This document shows, piece by piece, positions 27,557 through 36,445 of a stretch of DNA of 49,551 nucleotides; the stretch's first letter is position 1, and each line of letters opens with the position of its first letter. The position numbers were made by a program, and so were the translations under genes. Below the pieces are notes generated by a model. The model was not told the origin of the DNA, ran no database searches, and saw nothing but the letters and a program-made list of their open reading frames with translations. This DNA comes from Bacteroidales bacterium UBA6192. Its GTDB lineage: Bacteria; Bacteroidota; Bacteroidia; Bacteroidales; F082. Location: the NCBI GenBank assembly GCA_002422725.1, contig DITE01000045.1:1-49551 (forward strand), written 5' to 3'.

Positions 27557-29302
27557 ATGAGAAATTTACATCTGCTGCTTCTAATCACTGTTTTCACGAT
27601 GGTTTCAGCTGTTTCGTCTGCTCAGCAGAAAACCTATTGCAATCCGGTCAACATTGATTATGGCTACACACCAATTCCCAACTTCAGCCAGTGGGGTAAG
27701 CACCGGGCAACTGCCGATCCGGTGATTGTGAATTATAAGGGGGTTTACTTTTTGTTTTCGACCAACCAATGGGGCTACTGGTGGAGTGAAGACTTGGTGG
27801 CCTGGAACTTTATTTCGCGCCGTTTTCTGCGCCCCTGGAACGAAGGTTATGATGAGCTTTGTGCTCCGGCTGTCGGCATCATTGGCGACACCATGCTTGT
27901 GTTCGGGTCAACCTACACCGGTGGCTTTACCATCTGGATGAGCACAAATCCAAAAACAGACGACTGGTATCCGCTCGTTGATTCATTTGCCATAGGTGGC
28001 TGGGATCCGGCCTTTTTTACCGACGACGACGGACGGTTTTATATGTATAACGGCAGCAGCAACCGTTACCCGCTGTATGGGGTTGAGCTGGATCGCAAAA
28101 CGATGCAGCCGAAGGCTACCCGCAAGGAAATGTACCTGCTCGAATCGTGGCGTTATGGCTGGCAGCGTTTTGGCGAACATATGGACGACACTTTTCTCGA
28201 TCCCTTTATCGAAGGGGCCTGGATGACAAAACACAATGGAAAATATTATCTGCAATATGGCGCTCCGGGAACCGAGTTCAGCGGTTATGCCGATGGCGTG
28301 GTCGTTGGCAACAGTCCGCTCGGCCCTTTCGTGCCACAATCCCTGCCCCTGAGCTACAAGGCTGGAGGCTTTGCCCGCGGAGCCGGACATGGGGCAACTT
28401 TTCAGGACAACGACCTCAATTACTGGCATGTGTCGACCATTGCGATCTCCGTCAAAAATAATTTTGAAAGAAGAATCGGAATCTGGCCTGCCGGTTTTGA
28501 CGACGATGGGGTGATGTATTGTAATACCGATTTTGGCGATTATCCAACCTGGCTGCCTGATGGGAAAGGAGACTTCCGCAAAGGCCGGTTCACGGGCTGG
28601 ATGCTGCTCAATTATCAGAAACCGGTTACAGTGTCTTCCACTTTTGGTCAGTATGCAGCAAATTTTGCTGTGGATGAAAACATCAAAACATACTGGTCAG
28701 CAGCAACAGCCAACGATGGCGAATGGCTGCAAACTGACCTGGGGAGCCTTTCGACCGTGAAAGCCATTCAGATCAATTATGCCGATCAGGATGTGGAATT
28801 CCTGGGAAAATCTATCGGGGTATACCATCAATACAAAATACTGGAATCGGCCAATGGAAAAAACTGGTCAGTGCTTGTCGACAAAAGCACAAACAAAACC
28901 GACGTTCCACACGATTATATTGAGCTCGGGAAGCCTGTTGTGACGCGCTATCTCAGATTGGTGAACATCCACATGCCTGCCGGCAAATTCGCTATCAGCG
29001 GTTTTCGCGTCTTTGGCCATGGATCAGGAGCCAAACCCGATGCTGTAAATCAATTGATTGTTTTGCGTACCGAAAAAGACAAACGCAATGCCTGGCTCAA
29101 ATGGAGCCCCGTGGATGATGCGTATGCTTACAATATTTATATGGGAACTGAGCCGGACAAGCTGTACAACTCAATTATGGTATACAGTGCCAATGAGTAT
29201 TGGCTAAAATCGATGGACAGGGAAAAAACCTATTACTTTGCCATTGAAGCCATAAATGAGAACGGACAAAGCCCAATGAGCCCCATAATTAAGTCGGAGT
29301 AA
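27557..29302 (+). CDS. GH43-like glycosidase with discoidin (F5/8C) and FN3 domains
   Basis: A 581-residue exported protein. I chose the start at 27557 because it opens a signal peptide (MRNLHLLLLITVFTMVSAVSSAQ). The longer frame overlaps the upstream gene. The five-bladed propeller of the GH43 type spans about 45-360, with the expected acidic triad at Asp54 (TADPVIV), Asp150 (GWDPAFF) and Glu219 (FIEGAW). A discoidin/CBM32-like domain lies at about 365-515 (AVDENIKTYWSA, GEWLQTDLGS, RYLRLVN) and an FN3 domain at about 520-581. The usual GH43 substrates are arabinose, xylose or galactose polymers, which do not match a plain beta-1,2-glucan, so it may remove a side group or act on a different glycan. 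Confidence 0.82.
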   Translation: MRNLHLLLLITVFTMVSAVSSAQQKTYCNPVNIDYGYTPIPNFSQWGKHRATADPVIVNYKGVYFLFSTNQWGYWWSEDLVAWNFISRRFLRPWNEGYDELCAPAVGIIGDTMLVFGSTYTGGFTIWMSTNPKTDDWYPLVDSFAIGGWDPAFFTDDDGRFYMYNGSSNRYPLYGVELDRKTMQPKATRKEMYLLESWRYGWQRFGEHMDDTFLDPFIEGAWMTKHNGKYYLQYGAPGTEFSGYADGVVVGNSPLGPFVPQSLPLSYKAGGFARGAGHGATFQDNDLNYWHVSTIAISVKNNFERRIGIWPAGFDDDGVMYCNTDFGDYPTWLPDGKGDFRKGRFTGWMLLNYQKPVTVSSTFGQYAANFAVDENIKTYWSAATANDGEWLQTDLGSLSTVKAIQINYADQDVEFLGKSIGVYHQYKILESANGKNWSVLVDKSTNKTDVPHDYIELGKPVVTRYLRLVNIHMPAGKFAISGFRVFGHGSGAKPDAVNQLIVLRTEKDKRNAWLKWSPVDDAYAYNIYMGTEPDKLYNSIMVYSANEYWLKSMDREKTYYFAIEAINENGQSPMSPIIKSE

Positions 29303-29345
29303 AAAGAATCATTGAACCTGAACTTATCCATTAAATTCAATACCC

Positions 29346-31643
29346 ATGAAATCAATTTTAATCATTCTGACAGCGATTGTAGCGCTGAGTTTTATCACCG
29401 GATGTGCGCCAAAGAAAGGTGTTCCGGCCGACAACGAAATGACTGTATTTATCGATGATCTGATGAGTCAGATGACCCTTGAGGAAAAATTAGGTCAGTT
29501 GAACCTGCCTGGTTCAGGCGATATTGTTACCGGTCAGACATCCAGCTCCGACATTGGCAAAAAAATCAAGGAAGGAAAAGTTGGGGGTCTGTTCAACATC
29601 AAAACGGTTGAGAAAATCCGTGAGGTTCAAAAAGTTGCCGTTGAGGAGAGCCGGTTAAAAATCCCGCTTATTTTCGGCATGGATGTTATTCATGGCTATC
29701 AGACGGTGTTCCCGATACCGTTGGGGCTTGCCAGCAGTTTCGATATGGCTCTGATTGAGCAAAGCGCACGTGTTGCTGCTGTTGAAGCCAGTGCCGATGG
29801 CATCTGCTGGACATTTTCGCCTATGGTGGATATTGCCCGCGATCCGCGATGGGGCCGGGTGGCCGAGGGTTCTGGCGAAGATGCTTATCTGGGCTCCAGG
29901 ATAGCCGAAGCATTTGTGAAAGGGTATCAGGGCGATGATCTGGCAAAAAACAACACCATCATGTCGTGTGTCAAGCATTTTGCTTTGTACGGAGCTGCCG
30001 AGGCAGGCCGCGATTACAACACCACCGATATGAGCCGTATCAGGATGTATAACGAATATTTGCCACCTTATCATGCTGCCGTGAAAGCAGGTGTGGGCAG
30101 TGTGATGACTTCCTTCAACGAAATTGATGGTATTCCTGCTTCGGGCAACAGGTGGCTGATGACCGAACTGCTCCGCGATCAGTGGGGGTTCGATGGTTTT
30201 GTAGTGACTGATTACACAGCCATAAACGAAATGATTGACCATGGTATGGGCGACCTGCAAACTGTTTCGGCTATGTCATTGAGGGCCGGTACGGACATGG
30301 ATATGGTGGGCGAAGGATTCCTGACTACCCTGAAAAAATCGCTCGACGAGAAAAAAATAACGGAAGCCCAGATCGATCTGGCTTGCCGAAGGATTCTTGA
30401 AGCCAAATACAAATTAGGTCTTTTTGAAGATCCTTACCGCTATTGCGATTTTGAACGTGCAAAAACAGAAGTGTTTACCCCTGAGCACAACAGGATTGCA
30501 CGGGATATTGCTGCACAGACTTTTGTTTTATTGAAAAACGACAATCAGGTGCTTCCCATCAGCAAAAAAGGAAAGATTGCCCTGGTTGGGCCCTTGGCTG
30601 ATAACAAGGAAAACATGCCGGGCACATGGAGCGTGGCGGCCGACTTTTCGCAATCAATATCTGTGCTTCAGGGATTTACAGATGCTGTGGGCGATCAGGC
30701 CGAGATTCTGTATGCCAGGGGAAGCAATATTGTTGATGACCCTGAGCTGGATGCACGGGTGGGTATTTTTGGTAAACCAACCTATGCCGACAACCGCTCA
30801 CCGGAAGCCCTGATTCAGGAAGCCGTTATGGTGGCTTCGAAAAGCGATGTGGTGGTTGCTGTGATGGGCGAAGCCGCCGAAATGAGTGGTGAAAGCTCGA
30901 GCAGGTCGGATATTTCACTTCCGGGGAATCAACAAAAACTGCTCGATGCACTGATTAAAACCGGCAAACCGGTGGTGCTTGTTTTGTTTACCGGCCGTCC
31001 GCTTGCGCTGCCCTGGGAGCAGGAAAACATGCCGGCCATCCTGAATGTTTGGTTTGGCGGCACACAAGCCGGAAATGCCATAGCAGATGTGGTGTTTGGG
31101 GATGTCAATCCATCGGGGAAACTGCCATCCACCTTTCCGCAGAATGTGGGCCAGGTGCCGCTGTTCTACAACCACAAAAACACCGGCAGGCCATTGCCCG
31201 ACGGACAATGGTTTCAGAAATTCAGATCGAACTATCTGGATGTTTCCAACGATCCCCTGTATCCTTTCGGCTTTGGGTTAAGCTACACACAGTTCACCTA
31301 TGGCGATCTGGAGCTCGACAACAGTCAGTTAAGCGGGAACCAAACCTTAAGGGCCAGCATCAAGCTGACCAATTCAGGCAGCTTCGATGGTGCTGAGGTA
31401 GTTCAGCTCTACATCAGGGACATGGTAGGCAGCGTTACCAGGCCGGTGAAGGAGTTAAAAGGATTTCAGAAGGTGTTTCTGAAAGCTGGCGAATCAAAAA
31501 CAGTAAGCTTCACCATCAGTCCTGAGGATCTTAAGTTTTATAACTACGATTTGCAGTTTGACTGGGAAGCGGGCGATTTTACCATCATGCTTGGCGGCAA
31601 CTCGCGCGATGTGAAAACAGCCCATGTGAACTGGGTAAAATAA
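29346..31643 (+). CDS. GH3 beta-glucosidase lipoprotein
   Basis: A 765-residue GH3 enzyme (lipobox FITGC). It has an N-terminal TIM barrel with the substrate-binding KHF block (SCVKHFALYG) and the nucleophile Asp289 in FDGFVVTDY. The alpha/beta sandwich contains GEAAEMSGESSSRSD, and a C-terminal FN3-like domain follows (LRASIKLTNSGSFDGAEVVQLYIRD). It is predicted to release glucose from sophoro-oligosaccharides made by the GH144-like enzymes. GH3 beta-1,2-glucosidases are known in such loci. It is the last intact gene of the operon before the accessory island, and its closest relative in the window is the truncated GH3 gene at 48091. Confidence 0.93.
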   Translation: MKSILIILTAIVALSFITGCAPKKGVPADNEMTVFIDDLMSQMTLEEKLGQLNLPGSGDIVTGQTSSSDIGKKIKEGKVGGLFNIKTVEKIREVQKVAVEESRLKIPLIFGMDVIHGYQTVFPIPLGLASSFDMALIEQSARVAAVEASADGICWTFSPMVDIARDPRWGRVAEGSGEDAYLGSRIAEAFVKGYQGDDLAKNNTIMSCVKHFALYGAAEAGRDYNTTDMSRIRMYNEYLPPYHAAVKAGVGSVMTSFNEIDGIPASGNRWLMTELLRDQWGFDGFVVTDYTAINEMIDHGMGDLQTVSAMSLRAGTDMDMVGEGFLTTLKKSLDEKKITEAQIDLACRRILEAKYKLGLFEDPYRYCDFERAKTEVFTPEHNRIARDIAAQTFVLLKNDNQVLPISKKGKIALVGPLADNKENMPGTWSVAADFSQSISVLQGFTDAVGDQAEILYARGSNIVDDPELDARVGIFGKPTYADNRSPEALIQEAVMVASKSDVVVAVMGEAAEMSGESSSRSDISLPGNQQKLLDALIKTGKPVVLVLFTGRPLALPWEQENMPAILNVWFGGTQAGNAIADVVFGDVNPSGKLPSTFPQNVGQVPLFYNHKNTGRPLPDGQWFQKFRSNYLDVSNDPLYPFGFGLSYTQFTYGDLELDNSQLSGNQTLRASIKLTNSGSFDGAEVVQLYIRDMVGSVTRPVKELKGFQKVFLKAGESKTVSFTISPEDLKFYNYDLQFDWEAGDFTIMLGGNSRDVKTAHVNWVK

Positions 31644-31653
31644 TGCCTGTCGC

Positions 31654-31740
31654 CAAAATTTGAATGAGTAACGCAAGCTTTTGTTGGTCATAAGCCATCA
31701 GCAGTTTTGCTGGCACGGCTGAGGTTCGTTTTGTTGCCGG
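31654..31740 (+). pseudogene. Decayed 5' remnant of a GH3 gene (matches 48074-48160)
   Basis: Ungapped alignment with the start region of the GH3 gene at 48091: the last 68 bp show 7 mismatches by eye. The ATG at 48091 corresponds to ACG at 31671, so this copy cannot start. It encodes the same signal-peptide stretch (QAFVGHKPSAVLLARLRFVLLPG against QAFVRRKPSVVLLAWLMFVL) and then diverges abruptly at 31741. It marks the left edge of the accessory island. An 82-codon frame at 31753-31998 has no merit as a gene. Confidence 0.8.
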
Positions 31741-31773
31741 GTAGCCCTGGCTATGAAATTGGATGGATGTTTT

Positions 31774-31833
31774 GCAGTTTGGCTGGTGAAGGCAAAAGCT
31801 CACTTTTGCTGTTCGCCCAATCACATCCACTGC
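31774..31833. repeat. Imperfect hairpin, attC-like, at the left island junction
   Basis: Nested inverted arms: GCAGT/ACTGC (31774, 31829), GGTGAA/TTCGCC (31785, 31812) and GCAAAAG/CTTTTGC (31792-31798, 31803-31809), with a 4-nt loop and unpaired bases between the arms. The interrupted long stem resembles an integron attC site, but canonical core boxes are not clear. The remainder of 31834-32016 holds no gene. Confidence 0.4.
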
Positions 31834-32016
31834 AACCAAAACCTGCTTCCACAGAGCATATCCCACCCGCCGGAAAAATTTAACATTGAAATGTTTGCAA
31901 ATCTGGTGGATTTCATAACTTTACTGCATAGAATTTACCAGGAGGTAAAGTGGAAATATGCGCAGGGTTGCGTGTATATACTCGTTATCAGCAAATAAAA
32001 AACTAAATATCAGATT

Positions 32017-33087
32017 ATGAACTATTATAGCAAATTTTTAAACATTTACTGCAAAAGAAAAGAAATTGTATTTTTAATATTTGCTTTTCTACTTTCAGTT
32101 AATACTTTCAGCCAAATTTTACTTCCTTTTAAAAGCCAGATGAATGGAAAATATGGCTATATTAATGAATCTGGAGATATTGTGATAAGTGCAAAGTATT
32201 ATAAAGTAAATCCATTTTATGATGGAATCGCTTTAGTTGATCAAGGATTGGAGCGGTATTACATAAACTCCACAGGAAAAATAATCTATAAACCTACGGA
32301 ACCTGCTGATTTGTATGATTTTTCGTGTGGATTCGGTAGAGTAGCAACACGGACTGGGACTTTTTTTATTGATATAAATGGAAAAATTAGAAGTCCAAAA
32401 TATTACGGTACGAAATCTTTCTCAGAAAATTTAGCCATAATCAGAAAAGAAAACAAAATATATGCAATAAATAAATCATTTCAATTGCTTTTTGAAATTG
32501 AAGTAGATGTTATGAATCTCGGTGACTATTTCGGAATGTTTAATGACGGAATGATGCCAGTAAAAAATATTAATGATGAATGGGGTTATATCGATGTTGA
32601 GGGGAAAATTGTAATAAAACCTTTATTCAGATACCCTGGTAGATTTTCAAACGGGTACGCAATAGTTAGAGATTTGAAAGGATTATGGTGTGTTATTGAT
32701 AAAACTGGGAAAATTATATATGAATTAAAATTTGATGATTATTCTGACTGGCCAGAATATCAAGCATTTATTCATAATGACTATGTCGTGTATCGACCTA
32801 AAAGAGGTATTATTAAAGTCGTAAAATTGATTGAAAATATCGACAAGGAATTTAAATTTCCAAAACTTTCTAATGATTATGATGATAATATAAGGCCTAA
32901 ACTATTAGGTGAGTACATATTCTATGATGGTAACACTTTTGATTTTGATGGAAATATTATTTGGAAAGTAGATAAATATTTTGGCCGTGATGATATTGTC
33001 TATTACAACAACTATATTTTGATTGATGCTTCTTCGAATGAAATGCAGTTATATAAATATGATGGTACAAAAATCAATTTACCTTGA
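32017..33087 (+). CDS. Secreted WG-repeat protein
   Basis: A 356-residue protein with an N-terminal hydrophobic signal (residues about 15-35, ending near NTFSQ) and several WG (KWG) repeats, for example KYGYINESGDIVISAKYYKVNPFYDGIALV, EWGYIDVEGKIVIKPLFRYPGRFSNGYAIV and LWCVIDKTGKIIYELKF. WG-repeat proteins are common in Bacteroidota accessory regions and their role is mostly unknown. The gene is AT-rich compared with the PUL upstream. A 111-codon gene follows after 23 bp and may be co-transcribed. Confidence 0.8.
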   Translation: MNYYSKFLNIYCKRKEIVFLIFAFLLSVNTFSQILLPFKSQMNGKYGYINESGDIVISAKYYKVNPFYDGIALVDQGLERYYINSTGKIIYKPTEPADLYDFSCGFGRVATRTGTFFIDINGKIRSPKYYGTKSFSENLAIIRKENKIYAINKSFQLLFEIEVDVMNLGDYFGMFNDGMMPVKNINDEWGYIDVEGKIVIKPLFRYPGRFSNGYAIVRDLKGLWCVIDKTGKIIYELKFDDYSDWPEYQAFIHNDYVVYRPKRGIIKVVKLIENIDKEFKFPKLSNDYDDNIRPKLLGEYIFYDGNTFDFDGNIIWKVDKYFGRDDIVYYNNYILIDASSNEMQLYKYDGTKINLP

Positions 33088-33110
33088 AATTTATTTAAAT
33101 AATTAATAAC

Positions 33111-33446
33111 ATGTATGACTATTATAAACCAGAAGAGGTGTTAAGCCCTCGCCAAAGCGTATTATCTGTCCACGAAATATTTGATGGAGAAACAGACAAA
33201 GGATACTCAGTAGCCCTTATAGATTGGGAAGGTAATAAATGTATTGGAATAAGATGGAATCTAACAAAAAGTGAATGGGAATCTCAGGAAAAAATAAGCG
33301 GAAAGAAAAAGTGTGTGGGTGAACCAAATTCAAGGGGATTCCCAACATGGTTTATTTTACCAACTGATTTTTTGAAGGATATTTTAAATCGTGATAGTGA
33401 AATATCTACTAAAGTAAGAGAGCTTTTAAAAGATTTGCCCGAGTAA
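33111..33446 (+). CDS. Hypothetical protein, 111 aa
   Basis: A small soluble protein with no signal peptide or membrane segment. I do not recognise the family. It is rich in charged residues and tryptophan, with a central segment SVALIDWEGNKCIGIRWNL and a conserved-looking SRGFPTWFILP block. It sits 23 bp after the WG-repeat gene and just before an attC-like hairpin, so it could be the second gene of the same cassette-like unit, for example an immunity or accessory protein. That link is inference only. Confidence 0.6.
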   Translation: MYDYYKPEEVLSPRQSVLSVHEIFDGETDKGYSVALIDWEGNKCIGIRWNLTKSEWESQEKISGKKKCVGEPNSRGFPTWFILPTDFLKDILNRDSEISTKVRELLKDLPE

Positions 33447-33461
33447 TTCAAATGATGCTGA

Positions 33462-33549
33462 TAACACGCTAAATACGGTCATTTGCAAGCCTTGCCGCAG
33501 GCGCAACACAAGGCTTGCAAACGCCGCATGTAGCTATCCGTTACCGCCA
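33462..33549. repeat. attC-like imperfect palindrome
   Basis: A perfect 13-bp stem TTTGCAAGCCTTG (33482-33494) / CAAGGCTTGCAAA (33509-33521) has a 14-nt loop. It is extended outward by an imperfect stem (GCTAAATACGG against CCGCATGTAGC) with unpaired bases. It begins with ATAAC and ends with CGTTACCGCC. The AAC...GTT ends and the bulged long stem are what integron attC sites look like. It separates the 33111 gene from the TIR gene. The ending CCGTTACCGCC is shared with the element at 34719. Confidence 0.5.
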
Positions 33550-33624
33550 AAATTATTACCGAAAAAATAATATTAGTTGGTCAAATCAATAGTTTAAATA
33601 TTTTAGTAAATAGAACCGCACAAT

Positions 33625-34626
33625 ATGACAACCACAACTTTTATCTCATACTCATGGGACTCAGAAGAACACAAAAATTGGGTTCGTAAATTGGCGGACT
33701 ATCTTCAAAATAATGGAATAGAAATTATCCTTGACCAATATGATTTATCGGCAGGAAAGAATATGACATTATTTATGGAGTCTTCTTTAGAAAAGGCTGA
33801 TAAAGTAATACTAATCCTAACTCCAAACTTCAAATCTAAATCAGATTCCAGACAATCCGGAGTTGGATATGAATATTCAATGATTTCAGCAGAGTTATTT
33901 GAAATTCAACACGAAAATGATAAATTCATTCCGATCCTTCGTATAGGAAATAAACAATCTAGCATTCCCAAATTTCTGACATCTTTTGTTTATCATGACA
34001 TGACACGTGATGATAGATTTAATAGTGATGCATTTGAGTTGATCCGAATAATTCTGAATGAACCAAAAATCAGTAAGCCTTCATTGGGTTCTATTCCAAA
34101 TTTTGAAATAGAAAAAAAAGATCCAATCGTTGAGATTGCTAGTGCCATAGTCTCAAAACAAAACATAGAACGACAAAAAGAAAGATATTTTGAATCAAGA
34201 GAGGCCGCCCAGCAATGTTATGATGATTTACAAGATGCTTTTGCCCAAATTGACAAAAAGGCAACTGAGTATCGTGAGAAAACTGGGCTCTTTTTCAGCG
34301 CAGAATTTAAACAATGGAGACTAATACTTGTTAGCGAGGGATTGAGTCTTAACATATATTATTCGCATTTCTCTCCAGGTTATTTGGAGAAAGCAGAACT
34401 AATAATTACTGTTTGGGACAAACCATTAGGACTTAATCGTGATATATTCTATTTCAAGGGAGAAGAACCAGTTGAATTGGGTCATATAACCTTTATTCCT
34501 AAAGTTAATGATAAAATTGAGATAGTCTGGACTTCTTCCAAAAAAGAGATTAAGATTTCAGAACTTAAGACGTTTGCATTTGAAATGCTATTGGAGTATG
34601 TCAAAAAGGCTAAAAACATGCACTAA
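33625..34626 (+). CDS. TIR/SEFIR-domain protein, probable defence effector
   Basis: A 333-residue cytosolic protein. Residues 1-145 form a TIR-like domain of the SEFIR type: TFISYSWDSEEHKNWVRKLADYL, the LDQYDL box, EKADKVILILTPNF and GVGYEYSMISAELF. After a charged linker, a C-terminal domain of about 160 residues (AAQQCYDDLQDAFAQIDKKATEYREKTGLFF through the end) is not one I recognise and may sense the trigger. Bacterial TIR proteins often degrade NAD or make signalling nucleotides in anti-phage systems. Whether this one is an NADase cannot be told from the sequence. It is a single-gene unit between two attC-like hairpins. Confidence 0.8.
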   Translation: MTTTTFISYSWDSEEHKNWVRKLADYLQNNGIEIILDQYDLSAGKNMTLFMESSLEKADKVILILTPNFKSKSDSRQSGVGYEYSMISAELFEIQHENDKFIPILRIGNKQSSIPKFLTSFVYHDMTRDDRFNSDAFELIRIILNEPKISKPSLGSIPNFEIEKKDPIVEIASAIVSKQNIERQKERYFESREAAQQCYDDLQDAFAQIDKKATEYREKTGLFFSAEFKQWRLILVSEGLSLNIYYSHFSPGYLEKAELIITVWDKPLGLNRDIFYFKGEEPVELGHITFIPKVNDKIEIVWTSSKKEIKISELKTFAFEMLLEYVKKAKNMH

Positions 34627-34718
34627 CCTATAGAACAAGTAGCAAATTGAAATAAATAATAAATTTTTTGAAACCCTTGAAAGTAACGAGAAGAAACTCA
34701 TCGAAGAAAAAAACACTG

Positions 34719-34806
34719 GCGGTAATAAGGGCTAAGCAAGGTAGGTTTTCCAGCCGCTCTTGGCCCACAACAAAACCCACCTCGCCTAACCCGGACCGTT
34801 ACCGCC
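34719..34806. repeat. attC-like imperfect palindrome
   Basis: The arms pair as GGCGGTAA (34719-34726) with TTACCGCC (34799-34806), and GGGCTAAGCAAGGTAGGTTTT with its partner ending near AAAACCCACCTCGCCTAACC, with four transition-type mismatches and extra unpaired bases on one side. GCCTAAC fits the RYYYAAC core pattern of attC sites. It lies between the TIR gene and the restriction operon. The following stretch to 34975 holds no gene apart from a short segment (34833-34868) that weakly resembles 41271-41309, on the other side of the restriction operon. Confidence 0.55.
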
Positions 34807-34934
34807 TTGTGTAAAAAAAACCAAATAATGAACAGCCAACGCACAAAACAGCACATTCGCAAGCCCCGAAACACAAGACGATGCTTCAGCTTGAAAAAGA
34901 GTTGTTTTCTTGCCGACGCACCCGTGGAAATTGA

Positions 34935-34942
34935 TATATTTG
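34935..34942 (+). promoter_or_regulatory. Predicted -7 box of the type I RM operon
   Basis: TATATTTG matches TAnnTTTG and lies 33 nt before the hsdM start. A TTG about 22 nt upstream is a possible -33 element. Confidence 0.45.
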
Positions 34943-34975
34943 CTATTAATTGAAAATTTAAATAAAAACTAAATA

Positions 34976-36445
34976 ATGTTTGAACAGACCTTTAAAAACA
35001 TAGATGACATTCTTTACAAAGACGCAGGTGCGGACAGTGAACTGGATTATATCGAACAAACTTCTTGGGTTTTGTTCTTGCGTTATCTTGACGAGTTAGA
35101 GAGAGAAAAAGCTGACCAAGAAGCTTTAAAAGGGAACGATTACCAATTTATACTTGACGAAGAATACCGTTGGCCAAATTGGGCTATGCCAAAAACAGCA
35201 GACGGAAAACTTGACCATCACAAAGCCATGACAGGCCCCGACTTGGTTAAGTTTGTTGATTTGAAACTATTTCCCTATTTGGCAGGATTTAAACAAAAAA
35301 CAGAAAATCCCAAAACGATTGAATACAAGATTGGCGAGATATTTAGCGAACTTAACAACAAAATAAAAAGTGGCTACAATCTTCGTGAGATTATAGAAAT
35401 GACTGATGAACTGCCTTTCGGCAGTTCTAAGGACAAGCACGAACTTAGCCACTTGTATGAGACTAAAATCAAAAATATGGGTAATGCTGGCCGTAACGGC
35501 GGACAGTATTATACCCCACGTCCTTTAATTCGTGCAATTATCGATGTTATTAAACCACAAATTGGAGAAAAAATATACGATGCTGCTTGCGGAAGCGCTG
35601 GCTTTTTATGCGAAGCATACGCATATATGTATGACCGCATGGATAAGACAACTTCTAACCTGAAAACCTTGCAAGAGAATACGCTTTACGGAAAAGAGAA
35701 AAAGAATTTGGCCTACATCATTGGTGTAATGAACATGATTTTGCACGGCATTGAAGCCCCAAATATCATTCACACCAATACACTTTCTGAAAATATCAGA
35801 GTCATTCAAGAGAAGGATCGTTATCATGTTATTATTGCAAATCCGCCATTTGGTGGAAAAGAGAGAAAAGAAGTGCAACAAAACTTCGATATAAAAACTG
35901 GAGAAACCGCCTTCTTATTTCTTCAACATTTTATTAAAAGTTTAAAAGCAGGAGGCAGAGCCGGTATAGTAATTAAAAGCACCTTTCTAAGCATAATGGA
36001 TACTTCGGTAATCAGCCTTAGAAAATATTTACTTGAAACTTGCCATCTACATACAATCTTGGACATGCCAACAAAAACATTTTTAGGGGCAGGGGTAAAA
36101 ACTAGTGTTTTGTTCTTTTCAAAAGGGGAGTCAACAGATAAAATCTGGTATTATCAAGTTGACCCTTCTCGAAATTTAGGAAAAATAGACCCATTAAACG
36201 ATAAAGATATGGAAGAGTTTATTGCTCTACATAAAACAAAACCTATAACAGAAAATTCATGGTTTGTTGATGCCAAAAATTTAAATAATACAGGATACAA
36301 ATTATACGCAAAAAATCCATCTAGACCAGAAATGCATAGCGAAATTAGAGAGCCAGAAGAGATTCTAGATGAAATTAGTATAATATACAACGAGAATGTA
36401 TCCTTACTTCAAGAAATTATTGAAATAAAAAATTCAAACCTATGA
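34976..36445 (+). CDS. hsdM: Type I restriction-modification DNA methyltransferase subunit
   Basis: A 489-residue N6-adenine methyltransferase. It has the N-terminal helical HsdM domain (FKNIDDILYKDAGADSELDYIEQTSWVLFLRYLDELE), then the SAM-binding motif I YDAACGSAGFLCEAY and the catalytic motif IV NPPFGG at residues 289-294. The length is typical. It pairs with the specificity subunit that overlaps its stop by 4 nt (ATGA). With HsdS it methylates the host site, and with HsdR it forms the restriction complex. Confidence 0.95.
   Translation: MFEQTFKNIDDILYKDAGADSELDYIEQTSWVLFLRYLDELEREKADQEALKGNDYQFILDEEYRWPNWAMPKTADGKLDHHKAMTGPDLVKFVDLKLFPYLAGFKQKTENPKTIEYKIGEIFSELNNKIKSGYNLREIIEMTDELPFGSSKDKHELSHLYETKIKNMGNAGRNGGQYYTPRPLIRAIIDVIKPQIGEKIYDAACGSAGFLCEAYAYMYDRMDKTTSNLKTLQENTLYGKEKKNLAYIIGVMNMILHGIEAPNIIHTNTLSENIRVIQEKDRYHVIIANPPFGGKERKEVQQNFDIKTGETAFLFLQHFIKSLKAGGRAGIVIKSTFLSIMDTSVISLRKYLLETCHLHTILDMPTKTFLGAGVKTSVLFFSKGESTDKIWYYQVDPSRNLGKIDPLNDKDMEEFIALHKTKPITENSWFVDAKNLNNTGYKLYAKNPSRPEMHSEIREPEEILDEISIIYNENVSLLQEIIEIKNSNL

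Noticed and set aside
31753..31998. 82-codon protein gene at the left island junction
   Set aside because: It covers the attC-like hairpin and intergenic sequence, with odd His/Cys-rich composition and no neighbour logic.
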